The notes under the pieces: model-generated | The model's input: only the letters and a program-made list of their open reading frames with translations | Database searches by the model: none | Told to the model about the DNA's origin: nothing | Part shown: positions 8,915 through 18,690 of the stretch, in pieces | How the letters are laid out: each line of letters opens with the position of its first letter | How positions within the stretch are numbered: the stretch's first letter is position 1 | Position numbers and translations under genes: made by a program | Assembly (NCBI RefSeq): GCF_001183985.1 | Contig: NZ_LFZW01000001.1 | Span: 2,367,357 to 2,431,356, forward strand | Source: Peribacillus loiseleuriae | Lineage (GTDB): Bacteria; Bacillota; Bacilli; Bacillales; DSM-1321 | Length of the DNA stretch: 64,000 bases | Direction of reading: 5' to 3'

Positions 8915-9841
8915 ATGATTGAAAATAGAAATGCATATATCGCAGCAACCATCTATGCAATCATTATCGGATTGTCATTTATGTTTGTTAAAGTGACATT
9001 AATGGTTGCAACACCGTTAGATACATTGGCTCATCGGTTTACCATTGCATGGATTGCTGCCACAGTGTTGTTCGTGTTAAAAAAAGAATCGATCAAAGTC
9101 AAAGTAACAATAAAAGATGTGCTGCGGATTGCTTTGTTAGCCATCTTATATCCGACACTCTTTTTTGCTTTTCAAGTATATGGGTTAGTGCATACATCTT
9201 CATCGGAAGCTGGTATTATTCAAGCAACAATACCAATTTTTACGTTAATTTTTGCAAGTATCATCTTAAAGGAAACATCTACACGTAGTCAAAAAATAGC
9301 GATTGGTTTATCTGTACTCGGTGTGATGTATATTATGTACATGAACGGGGCAGGGGGCACAAATACAAGTCTCATCGGGACTGGTTTAATTTTACTTTCA
9401 GCACTTACCGCCTCACTATACAACGTATTTGCCAGAAAGTTAACACAATGCTATTCGTTATTCACTATCACATATATCATGGCCTTGTTTGGGTTTATAG
9501 CTTTTAATGGACTGGCACTAACAAACCATGTAATGAATGGAACAGTCCATCAATTTATGCAGCCTTTTGGTCACTGGGATTTTGTTCTTGCCATTTTATA
9601 TTTAGGTATCCTATCGTCTTTAGGAACGTCCTATCTTTCCAACTATGCTTTATCAAAAATAGACGCATCGAAAATGAGTGTTTTCAGTAATTTTGCTACG
9701 CTCATTACCATTTTAGCAGGGATCATTTTTTTAAAAGAGGAATTTCATTTATACCACATAGCAGGATCAATTATCATTATCATCGGTGTTGTTGGTACAA
9801 ACTATTTTGGTGCAAGGGGCAAATTAAATGAAAAAATATAG
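8915..9841 (+). CDS. EamA/DMT-family transporter
   Basis: 308-residue integral membrane protein of the drug/metabolite transporter superfamily, with two EamA repeats of about five helices each. Typical signatures are HTSSSEAGIIQATIPIFTL at the end of the first repeat and ILKETSTRSQKIAIGLSVLG before the second. The ATG follows AAGGGGG. The stop overlaps the next transporter by 14 bp, so the two are co-translated and may form a hetero-oligomer. The substrate is not readable; control by the divergent MocR protein suggests an amino acid or related metabolite. Confidence 0.9.
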   Translation: MIENRNAYIAATIYAIIIGLSFMFVKVTLMVATPLDTLAHRFTIAWIAATVLFVLKKESIKVKVTIKDVLRIALLAILYPTLFFAFQVYGLVHTSSSEAGIIQATIPIFTLIFASIILKETSTRSQKIAIGLSVLGVMYIMYMNGAGGTNTSLIGTGLILLSALTASLYNVFARKLTQCYSLFTITYIMALFGFIAFNGLALTNHVMNGTVHQFMQPFGHWDFVLAILYLGILSSLGTSYLSNYALSKIDASKMSVFSNFATLITILAGIIFLKEEFHLYHIAGSIIIIIGVVGTNYFGARGKLNEKI

Positions 9842-10709
9842 TCTCTTGCTAATCATAAGCCTCATTTGGGGATCTCAATTTTTCTTCGTGGAATTAGTAA
9901 CGAATGATGTAGGTTCCATTTCGTTGTCTGCTTTTAAAGCACTGATTGGTGCACTTTGTTTATCAGTGATTAGTCTGTTCCAATCAAAGAAAAACTACAC
10001 AACCAATACTAAAAGATATTTTTGGATTGCACTTTTTGAAGTAGTCTTGCCGTTTATTCTTATTGCACAAGGCCAAAAGAACGTGCCGAGCAGTATTGCA
10101 TCTATGCTAATCGCAATGGTCCCAATCTTCACATTAGTATTTTTCGTATTGCTCTTCAAAAAGAAAGCAAGCAAATTTGAAATAGTCAGCATAGTATTAG
10201 GATTTTTAGGAATTGTGACCTTATCGTGGCCTACGCAAGGAATTATGAACGTTTCAGGTAATATATTAGGTAATGTGTTGCTAATACTTGCTGCTATAAG
10301 TTTTGCATTGTCTTTAATTCTAATGGAAAAATTAGAAGATGGTTCTCCGGTGGTCCATATGAGAAATGTTTTATGGATTGCAAGTATTGTCTTATTACCA
10401 ATGGCATTCCTTTTTGAAAAGCCATTACAAATCGGTATCAATCATTCACAAGTAATATATATTATCATTTTAGGTATATTCCATGCAGGAATTGTCTATA
10501 TGCTGTATAATCTCTTAATTCAAGAAGAGGGAGCATTATTTGCCTCTTTTAGCAACTATATTAACCCGGTTATTGGTGTAACTTTAGGCTATATTATTTT
10601 AAAAGATCCATTATTTTTGCAGCATAAGATTGGCATATTAATCATTCTTTTAGCACTTTTATTTTCGAATCCTGATATTTTTAGAAAATGGGTTAGGAAG
10701 GACAATTAA
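9828..10709 (+). CDS. EamA/DMT-family transporter, second gene
   Basis: 293-residue protein with ten predicted membrane helices and two EamA repeats (SSIASMLIAMVPIFTLVFFV in the first; SFSNYINPVIGVTLGYIILK in the second). The start lies inside the previous gene, indicating translational coupling. With the upstream paralogue it probably forms one transport unit under the divergent MocR regulator. Confidence 0.9.
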   Translation: MKKYSLLLIISLIWGSQFFFVELVTNDVGSISLSAFKALIGALCLSVISLFQSKKNYTTNTKRYFWIALFEVVLPFILIAQGQKNVPSSIASMLIAMVPIFTLVFFVLLFKKKASKFEIVSIVLGFLGIVTLSWPTQGIMNVSGNILGNVLLILAAISFALSLILMEKLEDGSPVVHMRNVLWIASIVLLPMAFLFEKPLQIGINHSQVIYIIILGIFHAGIVYMLYNLLIQEEGALFASFSNYINPVIGVTLGYIILKDPLFLQHKIGILIILLALLFSNPDIFRKWVRKDN

Positions 10710-10806
10710 TAGAGAATATCCTTGTGTATAATGAGCTTTTGTTCTATAAAAAATCTCTAAAATAAAGTTAATCGGAACAGAAAATAATCTTAAATATTTT
10801 AAATTA

Positions 10807-10858
10807 GGATATTCAACAAAGGGCGCTATTCTTGAATAAGGAAAGTGCCTTTTTTCAG
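10807..10858 (+). terminator. Terminator-like dispersed repeat (family D)
   Basis: AAAGGGCGCT and AGTGCCTTTTTT pair across ATTCTTGAATAAGGA. It begins with TATTCAACAAAGGG, a motif recurring at about 26540, 28570, 31436 and 41798. Confidence 0.55.
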
Positions 10859-10973
10859 TAAAGTGCCATTTTGTGGAAGATAGGTAAAAACTTTTGAGGT
10901 GGTAATCAAAGTTGTAATTATTTTATTGAAGTCGTAAAATTAGGACAAGAACAGCAATTCTGGAGGGATTTAT

Positions 10974-11323
10974 ATCGATTATCACACTATTAATCTAAGC
11001 GAAAAACTATCCAAATTCAGTGAACACTGGTCACCCAAAGTCATTTGTGAAATGAATGACTATCAATTTAAGCTAGTCAAGATTCAAGGGGATTTTGTAA
11101 TACCGATGAGGTATTCTTCGTGATAGATGGCGAGATGTCCATCATATTCCGAGATGGAGAAGTTAAACTCTCTGAAGGGGAAATGTTTGTGATACCAAAA
11201 GGTGTAGAACATAAGACTTATGCTGAAAATGAATGCCAAGCAATGCTAGTAGAGCCTAAAGGTGTAGTCAACACTGGTGAAACTAGTTCCGAATTAACTG
11301 CTGCAAACGATGTATGGATATAA
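10974..11323 (+). pseudogene. Cupin-domain protein, broken
   Basis: Remnant of a small mannose-6-phosphate-isomerase-like cupin of about 115 residues. The 5' part reads DYHTINLSEKLSKFSEHWSP after TGGAGGG, but the expected ATG is ATC at 10974. Near 11095 a deletion and frameshift removes the His-rich motif 1 normally found between GDFV and TDEVFFV. The 3' part (IIFRDGE...[17 protein letters not shown]) keeps motif 2. With the start codon and metal-ligand motif lost, a working protein is unlikely. Confidence 0.75.
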
Positions 11324-11406
11324 ACCAATAAGTCAGTTACTTTCTCTGGATAAACATACCCGATTGCTGCCACTTTCATTGGGTGACTACAGTTAAATAA
11401 TCAATC

Positions 11407-11443
11407 AGACCGATTGTCCTTAAAGTAATAGACAATTGGTCTT
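11407..11443 (+). terminator. Terminator after the cupin remnant
   Basis: AGACCGATTGTC pairs with GACAATTGGTCT, followed by TTAT. Confidence 0.65.
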
Positions 11444-11641
11444 TATTCTAATATTCGCTTCCCAAAAAGTCGCCCTTATCTAACCCAGTTATGATCATTA
11501 ATACCTTTAGCAGATTGATAAGTCCGATTATTGTATCGAGGTATGGCTGAGCTATCTTCCGCAAACGGGCGCAATTGTTGAAGATTACAGCTAGAAAATT
11601 ATCAAACTTTTTTATAAAAATTGTACAATACTTCACAAAGG

Positions 11642-11683
11642 AAGAATCCGTTTTGATCAATCTTTTTTTCAAAACGGGTTCTT
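11642..11683. repeat. Covarying hairpin family A, copy A1
   Basis: AAGAATCCGTTTTGA pairs with TCAAAACGGGTTCTT around a TCAATCTTTTTT loop. It shares loop and inner stem with copies at 12475, 21071 and 31588, but the outer stem sequence differs while staying paired. Confidence 0.8.
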
Positions 11684-11701
11684 TTAAGTCAACGTAAGAT
11701 G

Positions 11702-11754
11702 TGGGTTTGTGAGGTATTTTTGATCAAACTTTATTTTAAAGCTACAATAATGAG
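11702..11754 (+). repeat. Family B repeat (MIKLYFKAT-like fragment), copy 1
   Basis: GTGGGTTTGTGAGGTATTT followed by a TTG-initiated LIKLYFKAT reading frame, ended after 11 codons. It directly follows hairpin A1. Confidence 0.6.
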
Positions 11755-11874
11755 TTAACCTTCACCAATATTGGCTGCCCTTTTTATGAGCAGCCCTTTT
11801 TATTTTTCTAATGAAGAATTTAAATAAACGGAAATTAAATTTATATGATATACATTAAGGTGGAGGTGAAATTT

Positions 11875-12384
11875 ATGAATAGAGATCAAGCCCTTTTTAT
11901 ACTTAGAAAATACTCTCCAATGCCTGATGAAGAAGATTTAACTGAGGGAATGATAGATGAGTTCGCTAGTGCAATTGAGTATTTTGGAGATAACCCAGAT
12001 CCAAGTTACATTGAAGCTATTATGATGACTTTCAGTTTAGATGATTTGTATGGAGTATATGATCATGCAGTCGATGTATTAAGAAATTTTACTAATGAAC
12101 AGGTAATCCCACATTTAATTGAAGCGATACAAAATAAACATGAGAGAAGAAGATACTGGGGAACAGAGATAGCTAAATTTTTTCCCGATGAAAAGTTAAT
12201 TAGTTCTTTATCAACATGTATTAACGACCCAAATGAAGAAATCAGAGCTTATGCTATTTTCGCTTTAAATTGTATTGGTCATAAGTCGGTTTTACCAATG
12301 TTACATGAAAGATTAGCTAAAGAACAAGACGAAGAAGTTTTCGAAGAGTTAAAGAATGCTATTTCAAAGTTAGAAAAGATTTGA
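11875..12384 (+). CDS. HEAT-repeat-like protein
   Basis: 169-residue soluble, acidic, all-helical protein. The ATG at 11875 has GGTGGAGGTG 8 nt upstream, better than the earlier in-frame ATG 11845. Repeated helix pairs of about 30 residues (for example AVDVLRNFTNEQVIPHLIEA, then AIFALNCIGHKSVLPMLHER) fit HEAT/PBS-type repeats that scaffold protein contacts. No enzymatic motif is seen. Similar lone HEAT proteins in Bacillus genomes have no assigned function. A hairpin ends the transcript downstream. Confidence 0.75.
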   Translation: MNRDQALFILRKYSPMPDEEDLTEGMIDEFASAIEYFGDNPDPSYIEAIMMTFSLDDLYGVYDHAVDVLRNFTNEQVIPHLIEAIQNKHERRRYWGTEIAKFFPDEKLISSLSTCINDPNEEIRAYAIFALNCIGHKSVLPMLHERLAKEQDEEVFEELKNAISKLEKI

Positions 12385-12429
12385 GCGATCTTCCATTAAA
12401 AGGCGCTTTAATTGAAGATGGATCACAGA

Positions 12430-12464
12430 AATGATCAATCTTTTTTATAAAAGATTGATTAACC
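12430..12464 (+). terminator. Terminator after the HEAT-like gene
   Basis: Imperfect IR AATGATCAATCTTTT / AAAAGATTGATT around TTAT. It shares GATCAATCTTTT with hairpin family A. Confidence 0.6.
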
Positions 12465-12474
12465 GGGATATATT

Positions 12475-12515
12475 AAGAGCGTGTTTTGATCAATCTTTTT
12501 TCAAAACACGCTCTT
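12475..12515. repeat. Covarying hairpin family A, copy A2
   Basis: AAGAGCGTGTTTTGA pairs perfectly with TCAAAACACGCTCTT around TCAATCTTTTT. Confidence 0.85.
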
Positions 12516-12551
12516 TCCTTTTGTTCATTTATTAAAGTAATTAGTATCAAT

Positions 12552-12689
12552 TTGATCGAACTTTATTCCAAACCTACACTATATGAGATTCATAACCGGG
12601 TGGCAGGTTATCTTAAAGAGATGTATGGAGATATTGGTGATTGTGCCTTAGCAGATCATCAAGATCACGTATACGTCCAAAGTTGTTAA
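12552..12689 (+). pseudogene. Family B repeat extended into a 45-codon frame
   Basis: Frame LIELYSKPTLYEIHNRVAGY... continues to HVYVQSC. Its start aligns with MIKLYFKAT at 18258 and 21149, but no ribosome site is visible. It follows hairpin A2, repeating the A-then-B order. It looks like the longest surviving piece of a small decayed gene. Confidence 0.4.
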
Positions 12690-12837
12690 GGTAGGTAGGA
12701 GCAGGAGCTAATAGGCTTCTGTTTTTTTATTGCCACAAAAGACGTACCAGTCCATATAAGACGGGTTATATGGACTCTGTTCTTTTCAAAAGTCTCTGTT
12801 AAAGTTTTTTCTTAACCCCAATAAAAAAAGTACTCGA

Positions 12838-13050
12838 TTAATCGGATACATACTTAATGATTCCATGTAAATAAACGGAGTATTCTCGCTGCACATACTC
12901 TCTTAATTTAATTTTTCCTTCTCTTTCTAATTCTTTAACCAATTCTTCAATCTTATTTTCATCTTCTTTAGTATTCTTAGGAATTTCTAGTGAAAATAAA
13001 TTACCTTGATGGGCACTCTGAATCTTTTTTAATAGTTTCTCTTTATTCAT
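12838..13050 (-). CDS. Small hypothetical protein
   Basis: 70-residue charged protein starting at ATG 13050 behind AAAGGGGATG. It has a long helix (KEDENKIEELVKELEREGKIKL) followed by a short beta-like tail, compatible with a small winged-helix or partner-binding fold. There is no membrane segment. Function is unknown; coding is supported by the ribosome site and the absence of competing frames. Confidence 0.6.
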   Translation of the reverse strand: MNKEKLLKKIQSAHQGNLFSLEIPKNTKEDENKIEELVKELEREGKIKLREYVQREYSVYLHGIIKYVSD

Positions 13051-13380
13051 TGAGGCATCCCCTTTATCTACTCGTAGAACAAATAAAAACCTAAATGTTG
13101 CTCTGGATTTATTATATCCGATTAACGTATACGAAAAGTAAAAAACGAGAATATATTCTTGTTATCAATGAGAATCTGTTACATATCCATTTTAATTCAT
13201 TATTTTTCAGGCAGGTTAATTTAAATGGCACCGATTATCGCTACTTGAGTTACGAAATACCTTTACTAGCAGATGTGCAAGATTGATATTTATCCATATT
13301 GTCACTGTCAAGAAACAGTTGTTCTTTACGGTTAAGAGCAAGGGCACCTGGTGAAAGTAAATCTTAGCTATGACTAACTA
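13051..13380. other. Intergenic, fragmentary
   Basis: A frame at 13095-13286 ends ...NGTDYRYLSYEIPLLADVQD and may be a decayed gene tail, but it lacks a ribosome site and is not recognised. No other feature seen. Confidence 0.3.
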
Positions 13381-13539
13381 AACTCCCTTGCTCAATATCA
13401 ATATATTTCCCGTCATATTCATTTGTGATGCTTCGAGTAGTCTTAAGGCGTCTTTCTTTAGATGTTTTTTTAGATAAAGGCTTCAAGCATACTTCGGGCG
13501 TTAGCACTACAGCATGTAAGAAAGTAAAGAGCGACCTTT

Positions 13540-13723
13540 CTAACATGTTGTACGTGTCGCTTCGGCATTAAATGGCCCGATAACCACGGACTGTACGGCT
13601 AGCGCCTACATTCCATAGGTTCCTGTCCCATTTACGGCTACGCCGCCATACCGAACGAACCGAAAACCTGAAAATCAAAGAGATAAAGACGAAAGGAATG
13701 CAGCCATACGGCTGCTTTTTATT
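13540..13723 (+). other. GC-rich gene-free stretch ending in an intrinsic terminator
   Basis: Markedly richer in GC than its surroundings, with no credible ORF. It ends with GCAGCC-ATAC-GGCTGC (13700-13715) followed by TTTTTATTTTATTTTT, a canonical terminator. It may be a short RNA gene or the tail of one. Confidence 0.45.
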
Positions 13724-13763
13724 TTATTTTTCCCTTTTGCCTTCCGAATCGTAAAACAGCGCA

Positions 13764-13909
13764 AGCCTTCTAACCTTCCAGCCGGTAGGACACCCGAACC
13801 TTTCCGGCAGGAAGCTAAGAAGCCTAGTCAATCGGTCAAGGGGCACAAAACTTTTTTATTAAAAACGCTTCGCAACATAAAAAACTTTTGCGCTCAGAAC
13901 GCCCTTGAC
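13764..13909 (+). ncRNA. Candidate structured RNA upstream of radC
   Basis: Two nested-looking helices are readable. At 13764-13825, AGCCTTCT, CTTCC and GCCGG pair in order with CCGGC, GGAAG and AGAAGCCT, separated by small symmetric internal loops. At 13834-13909, GGTCAAGGG pairs with CCCTTGACC across about 58 nt. A third hairpin lies at about 13947-13968 (AAGGGG/CCCCCTT). The array ends about 150 nt before the radC ribosome site. Structured RNAs upstream of radC-type genes have been reported in other bacteria, but relatedness cannot be judged here. Confidence 0.5.
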
Positions 13910-14117
13910 CCATTGCCTATGCGTGTTTTTCGTTCTACTTGCAAAAGGGGAAAAATAATCCCCCTTTGGGGAACAGACTCCGCTTCGAAAAACAAAAAGA
14001 AAAACTTAAAACCCCAAATTCATTAAAGAAAAAACCTTTAGGAGGTGCCCAAAAGGCCAGACCGAAAATCAATGGAGCAGAAATGTACAAAATCACAACC
14101 ACAAAGGAGTGTTTTTA

Positions 14118-14432
14118 ATGGAATTAAACCCAATTTTTGAAGTGGTACGTATTAAACAGGAAGTAAGGGAAACGTCAGAGCCATTTTCATCATATCGAAT
14201 TGCATCACCAGAGGATGCGCAAGAATTGGCGGCTTCATTTATCGCAGATGAAGATAGAGAAGTATTTCTTGTGATGATGCTCAACACCAAAAATCAGGTT
14301 ATAGGGCTTCATAGAGCACATGTAGGGAGTCTGAATGCAAGCATAGTTCATCCGCGCGATGTCATAAAAAGCGCTATTCTAAATAATGCCGCATCCATTA
14401 TTGTCAGCCATCAGCACCCATCAGGTGACCCC
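14118..14432 (+). pseudogene. radC: RadC/JAB-domain protein, 5' part split by a transposon
   Basis: N-terminal 105 codons of a RadC-like JAMM-fold protein. The ATG at 14118 has AAAGGAGTG 7 nt upstream. The family core is present: SPEDAQELAASFI, EVFLVMMLNTKNQVIG, then ASIIVSHQHPSGDP. The JAMM motif HxHx7SxxD is cut after SGDP. Its SxxD half (SPSRED) lies at about 21327-21341, so the gene continues beyond the Tn554-like insertion. Joining both parts gives a continuous frame of normal RadC length. RadC-like proteins of this short form are common on integrative and plasmid elements. Confidence 0.88.
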
Positions 14433-14443
14433 ATAAACATAGT

Positions 14444-14490
14444 ATCCTAAACTAGAGTACTCTAAGTACTCAAAGTTTAGGATTTTTTAA
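14444..14490 (+). terminator. Terminator at the left end of the transposon
   Basis: ATCCTAAACT (14444-14453) pairs with AGTTTAGGAT (14474-14483), followed by TTTTTTAA. It would stop radC transcription from entering the transposon. Confidence 0.7.
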
Positions 14491-14563
14491 ATTCAATACT
14501 TTAACTAATGAATATATATAGGTGTTATTTATAGTAGTTAAAGTATTTGAAGGTGGTGGCGAA

Positions 14564-15649
14564 ATGAAAGTTCAAAAAGTAGTTGTTGAGGAAAAATCAT
14601 ATCCATTATACATACTTCTAGACAAAAATTTTGAAGTGATAGAACCGGTTAAGAGATATATAAAGTACTTGGATAATACGGGGAAAGCGCCAAATACGAT
14701 TAAAACATATTGTTATCATCTCAAGCTGTTTTATGAATTTATGAGTCAAAGGGGAATTGGATTAGAAGATTTGGAATTCGAGGAAATGTCAAACTTTCTG
14801 GGGTGGTTAAGAAATCCAACGGGAGAGGTAAAGGTAATAGATTTACAACCAAAGAAGGCTAAAAGAGAAGAAACATCTGTTAATGCCATACTTAATGCTG
14901 TAACTAGTTTCTTAGAGTATTTAAATCGTACAGGAGATTTTAAAGCTATAGATATGACTAAAGAAGCAAGGGGAAGAAATTTCAAGGGGTTTCTTCACCA
15001 TATTTCTAAAGGTAAATCTTATCAAAAAAACATTTTAAGGCTTAGGGTCAAAAAGAAACTTGTACAAGTATTAGAACTCGAACAAGTTAAAGCAATAATC
15101 GATGCGTGTCATACAAAAAGAGATAAGTTACTTATTATGCTTATGTATGAAGGAGGGCTTCGGGTAGGAGAGGTATTATCACTCCGTATCGAAGATATTT
15201 CTACTTGGGATAACCAGATTAATATCACGCCAAGAGATCACAATGAAAACGGGGCTTATATTAAGCTTAGAAAAGAACGAACAATCGATGTTAGCAAGGA
15301 ATTAATGGCTTTATATACCGATTATTTAGTTCATGAATATGGGGAAGATTTGGAGCATGATTATATATTTATAAATCTAAAAGAATCTTATTTTGGGCAA
15401 CCTCTAAAATATCAAAGTGTATTAGACCTTATAAGGCGATTGGTAAAACGGACAGGGATTACCTTCACTGCCCATATGTTACGCCATACGCATGCCACAG
15501 AACTCATTAGAAGTGGATGGGATGCTGCTTACGTACAAAAAAGGCTAGGTCATGCACATGTACAAACAACACTTGATACGTACGTTCATCTTTCTGATCA
15601 GGATATGAAAAATGAATATAAGGCGTATCTTCAAGGGAGAGAAACATAA
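14564..15649 (+). CDS. tnpA: Tn554-type transposase A (tyrosine recombinase)
   Basis: 361 residues, the same length as TnpA of Tn554. ATG 14564 follows GAAGGTGGTGG; the upstream in-frame start at 14522 lacks a site. An N-terminal SAM-like core-binding domain (about residues 25-140) precedes the catalytic domain. The catalytic set is visible: R in [23 protein letters not shown] (HxxR), H in [13 protein letters not shown] and the Tyr nucleophile in TLDTYVHL. It acts with TnpB for site-specific insertion. The stop is two bases before tnpB. Confidence 0.94.
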   Translation: MKVQKVVVEEKSYPLYILLDKNFEVIEPVKRYIKYLDNTGKAPNTIKTYCYHLKLFYEFMSQRGIGLEDLEFEEMSNFLGWLRNPTGEVKVIDLQPKKAKREETSVNAILNAVTSFLEYLNRTGDFKAIDMTKEARGRNFKGFLHHISKGKSYQKNILRLRVKKKLVQVLELEQVKAIIDACHTKRDKLLIMLMYEGGLRVGEVLSLRIEDISTWDNQINITPRDHNENGAYIKLRKERTIDVSKELMALYTDYLVHEYGEDLEHDYIFINLKESYFGQPLKYQSVLDLIRRLVKRTGITFTAHMLRHTHATELIRSGWDAAYVQKRLGHAHVQTTLDTYVHLSDQDMKNEYKAYLQGRET

Positions 15650-15651
15650 AA

Positions 15652-17565
15652 ATGAAATTTCCAAGCGTTGCAACTAATCGAAAGCTTGTCACTAGCACAG
15701 AGATTAATAAAAAAATAGCGGATATGACTAGTGTCTTACAAGGGTTTTTGGCAGCAGATAGATGGGATATAAGAATTTGCCCACATCCTAGTGCGATTGA
15801 GTTAAGTAAGAATCCATCATTAAAAAATCGTTGGGTAAATTTCAATAAAGTCGAAAATATCTGGTTGAGAACAGAATTAAAGTACTTTTATTATGTTCAC
15901 TTAAATAATGGAACTTGGAATGCAAAATCTGTTTGGATTAGAAAAGGAACAGTGATAAGCCGAATGTTAGGGTTTTTAAATTTGAAATATCCTGGCATTA
16001 CATCTATAACTGAGGTGCCCATAATAAAAGCTTTGACGGAATACCGAACTTACTTAGCGGAACAAGGAGTAAGAACTACGACTAAGAACTATAAGCTTGA
16101 TGTAAATCAACAGAAAATCACTGTACATGCGAACTCCTACTACGTTACTAATCTTAAGCAATTTATGGAATTTTATGAGGATTTCTATTTTGATGGCGAA
16201 GAATGGGATAAAGATGTTTGGAATCGAAGAAAACTTTCGTTACCGGAAGATAAGGTAAATCCAACATCCTATGAGTATATAATCAATTTTAAGGGTTTTG
16301 AAAATGATTATTTTAAAGAAATCGTCAAGCGGTATTGTAAACTAATGTTAAACACATCCAGCTTTTCTCACGTAAGAGATATAGCCTCAAAATTAAAAGA
16401 GTTTTTTAATATTATGAACAAAAATTGTGAAGGTATACGAAGGATTCATCAATTAACTAGAAATGAAATTGAGCAATATTTAAATTATATTAATTTAAAG
16501 GGATTAAAACCTAGTACTACAACTGGACGAATATCTACTTTAGACGTTTTTTTCACTACAATTCAAAGGTATGACTGGGAGGATACTCCTTCTAAAATCC
16601 TGATCTTTCAAGAAGATTATCCTAAATTGCCGAAGGCACTACCACGATATATTGATGAACATGTACTTGAACAATTAAATGGGAAATTAGATAAATTGGA
16701 ACCTTATATAGCCGCAATGGTTATGGTAATACAAGAATGTGGCATGCGTATCAGTGAACTTTGTACATTGAAAAAAGGGTGTGTCATAACTGATAAAGAA
16801 GGGGATTGCTTTTTAAAGTATTATCAGTGGAAAATGAAGAAAGAACATATCATTCCTATTTCTAAAGAAATTGCTGCATTGATATTAGTTCAAGAGCAAA
16901 GAGTGGCTGATGAACTCGATGATGGATGTCAATATGTATTTCCCCGAAAAGATGGCTCTCCGTTGAAGCAAGATACCTTCAGGGTTAAATTAAATGAATT
17001 AGCTTATGAAGAAAAGATATCGGATAATAAAGGAGAGATTTTCCGATTTCATGCTCATGCCTTTCGGCATACAGTTGGCACTAGAATGATAAACAACGGA
17101 GTGCCACAGCATATTGTTCAAAAATTCTTAGGGCATGAATCACCAGAAATGACTGCAAGATATGCCCATATTTTTGATGAAACTCTAAAGAAAGAGTTCA
17201 TAAAGTTTAAGGAAACTTTGGTGACGAATAACGGTAGCATTCTGGATTTAACCGAAGAAAATACTGAAGCTGACAACACAGATCTTCAATGGTTTAAAAA
17301 GAATATCAATGCACAAGCACTTCCTAATGGCTATTGTCGTTTACCAGTAATTGCCGGACCTTGTCCTCATGCAAATGCTTGTTTAGATTGTACGAACTTC
17401 TGTACAAGTAAACAATTTCTAAATGAACATGAAGAGCACTTAGACCGAACTAAAGAAATATTAAATAGGGCTAAACAGAACCAATGGCAGCGTCAGGTTG
17501 AAACTAACGAACGTGTTAAAAATAGATTAGAGCAAATTATTCATTCGTTAAAGGAGACGAATTAA
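15652..17565 (+). CDS. tnpB: Tn554-type transposase B (tyrosine recombinase)
   Basis: 637 residues, close to the 630 of Tn554 TnpB. A long N-terminal DNA-binding half precedes a tyrosine-recombinase domain with R in [38 protein letters not shown] (Tyr nucleophile). A Cys-rich C-terminal knuckle follows ([19 protein letters not shown]), probably binding zinc. It begins two bases after the tnpA stop without its own clear ribosome site, suggesting translational coupling. All catalytic residues are intact. Confidence 0.94.
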   Translation: MKFPSVATNRKLVTSTEINKKIADMTSVLQGFLAADRWDIRICPHPSAIELSKNPSLKNRWVNFNKVENIWLRTELKYFYYVHLNNGTWNAKSVWIRKGTVISRMLGFLNLKYPGITSITEVPIIKALTEYRTYLAEQGVRTTTKNYKLDVNQQKITVHANSYYVTNLKQFMEFYEDFYFDGEEWDKDVWNRRKLSLPEDKVNPTSYEYIINFKGFENDYFKEIVKRYCKLMLNTSSFSHVRDIASKLKEFFNIMNKNCEGIRRIHQLTRNEIEQYLNYINLKGLKPSTTTGRISTLDVFFTTIQRYDWEDTPSKILIFQEDYPKLPKALPRYIDEHVLEQLNGKLDKLEPYIAAMVMVIQECGMRISELCTLKKGCVITDKEGDCFLKYYQWKMKKEHIIPISKEIAALILVQEQRVADELDDGCQYVFPRKDGSPLKQDTFRVKLNELAYEEKISDNKGEIFRFHAHAFRHTVGTRMINNGVPQHIVQKFLGHESPEMTARYAHIFDETLKKEFIKFKETLVTNNGSILDLTEENTEADNTDLQWFKKNINAQALPNGYCRLPVIAGPCPHANACLDCTNFCTSKQFLNEHEEHLDRTKEILNRAKQNQWQRQVETNERVKNRLEQIIHSLKETN

Positions 17566-17566
17566 G

Positions 17567-17932
17567 ATGACTAGAAAGAGTAACACAACTGCCATAATTC
17601 AACTATCTAAAGAAAAGTCGGAGAAGACAAGAACTAAGGTTGAAAAGACAATTTCAGAGATGGCATTGAAAAAAGAGAGGATTAATTTTAATTCCGTTGC
17701 ACAAAAGGCAAATGTTTCAAAGTCATGGCTTTACAAACAAAAAGACATCAGAACTAGAGTAGAGACATTAAGAGGGATGCAAATAAATGAGTTAGCCCCT
17801 CGTAAACCTAGTAAAAGTCTCCGTTCAGAGGATGTCTTAATAAAGACCTTAAAAAGCCGTATAAAGGCACTAGAAAAAGAGAACGAACAGTTAAAGGATC
17901 AAGTTCAAAAATTACATGGCAAGCTGTTTTAG
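17567..17932 (+). CDS. tnpC: Tn554-type accessory protein C
   Basis: 121 residues (Tn554 TnpC is about 125). Basic N-terminal region with a helix-turn-helix-like segment (NFNSVAQKANVSKSWLYKQ) and a C-terminal coiled coil (LKSRIKALEKENEQLKDQVQ). In Tn554, TnpC influences frequency and orientation of transposition. It starts immediately after tnpB, forming a three-gene operon. Confidence 0.9.
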   Translation: MTRKSNTTAIIQLSKEKSEKTRTKVEKTISEMALKKERINFNSVAQKANVSKSWLYKQKDIRTRVETLRGMQINELAPRKPSKSLRSEDVLIKTLKSRIKALEKENEQLKDQVQKLHGKLF

Positions 17933-18123
17933 CGGTATCGTGCTTCTTGTAATTGACAGGGTATTCAGATTATAGTGTAAACTTTTGCTTTAGGTATTTG
18001 TTAAAATAAACTTGAAAAGTATAATTTATGAGATCGTTTTTCAACAATAGGGCCATTTAACGGAATAACTTTGTGAAAAACAGCTGTTTCATGAAATAAT
18101 AAAGGCGATATTGGGGATTACTT

Positions 18124-18216
18124 ATGACAAAAATAATAATGGAGACAAGAGTAGTAAATGATATTCCAATTTTAAGTATTTTTCAGGAGAAATTACATAG
18201 TTGTCCGTTGGTATTT
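18124..18216 (+). pseudogene. N-terminal fragment of an alpha/beta hydrolase
   Basis: The frame from ATG 18124 reads MTKIIMETRVVNDIPILSIF and then ...SCPLVFFF, the typical strand leading to the oxyanion HGxxG of a YitV-like serine hydrolase. That motif is missing: the sequence switches at about 18215 to the family B repeat. It is a truncated relic inside the transposon. Confidence 0.45.
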
Positions 18217-18219
18217 TTC

Positions 18220-18344
18220 TTTTTATTTATTGTAAAATGTAGGTTTGGGAGGTATTTATGATCAAACTTTATTTTAAAGCTACAAATAATGATAATTTTT
18301 TTATTATAAATATTCATTCGGAGGAAATGAAGAACTACAATTAA
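18220..18344 (+). repeat. Family B repeat, copy with an intact 28-codon frame
   Basis: TTTATTTATTGTAAAATG, a GGGAGG ribosome site, and then an ATG at 18258 giving MIKLYFKATNNDNFF... to a stop at 18344. The 5' part matches 21110-21172 closely. It could encode a small peptide or be the 5' end of a lost gene. Confidence 0.5.
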
Positions 18345-18350
18345 ACTTGT

Positions 18351-18389
18351 AAAAAGGGCAACGTCTTTCGAGACGTTGCCCTTTTTAAT
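18351..18389 (+). terminator. Perfect 16-bp terminator
   Basis: AAAAAGGGCAACGTCT and AGACGTTGCCCTTTTT pair around TTCG, followed by AATTAAT. Confidence 0.9.
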
Positions 18390-18559
18390 TAATAGTATTT
18401 TTGTTAAAAGACTTTCCTTAACCGTCCGCTAAGTTGAGCCTAAATTTAGGTTATTTCACTTTTCTCATGTTCCATCAACTTTGTATGACTTCAATTGGTG
18501 GATATTGTGAAATCTTTGTAAGAGTAAATAGGAACTATTTTTGTTTCGTAATTGTTTAT

Positions 18560-18690
18560 AATCTAGGGAAATTGTTGTTTATAGCGTCGATAAACAAAAA
18601 GAAGCAGCTCTAGTTCAACGTGCCTTTAATTTGATTAAATATTCTTTACGAAATGTGGGGTTTTTCACGTAGACCAGGGATTCAAATAAA
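18560..18690 (+). pseudogene. IS3-type transposase relic
   Basis: The stretch reads IVVYSVDKQKEAALVQRAFN, and in a shifted frame HVDQGFK, matching the region around the second catalytic Asp (H-x-DQG) of IS3-family orfB. It is short and frameshifted. Confidence 0.4.

Noticed and set aside
9995-10441. 148-codon minus-strand ORF inside the second EamA gene
   Set aside because: Antisense shadow of a well-supported transporter; no start signals.
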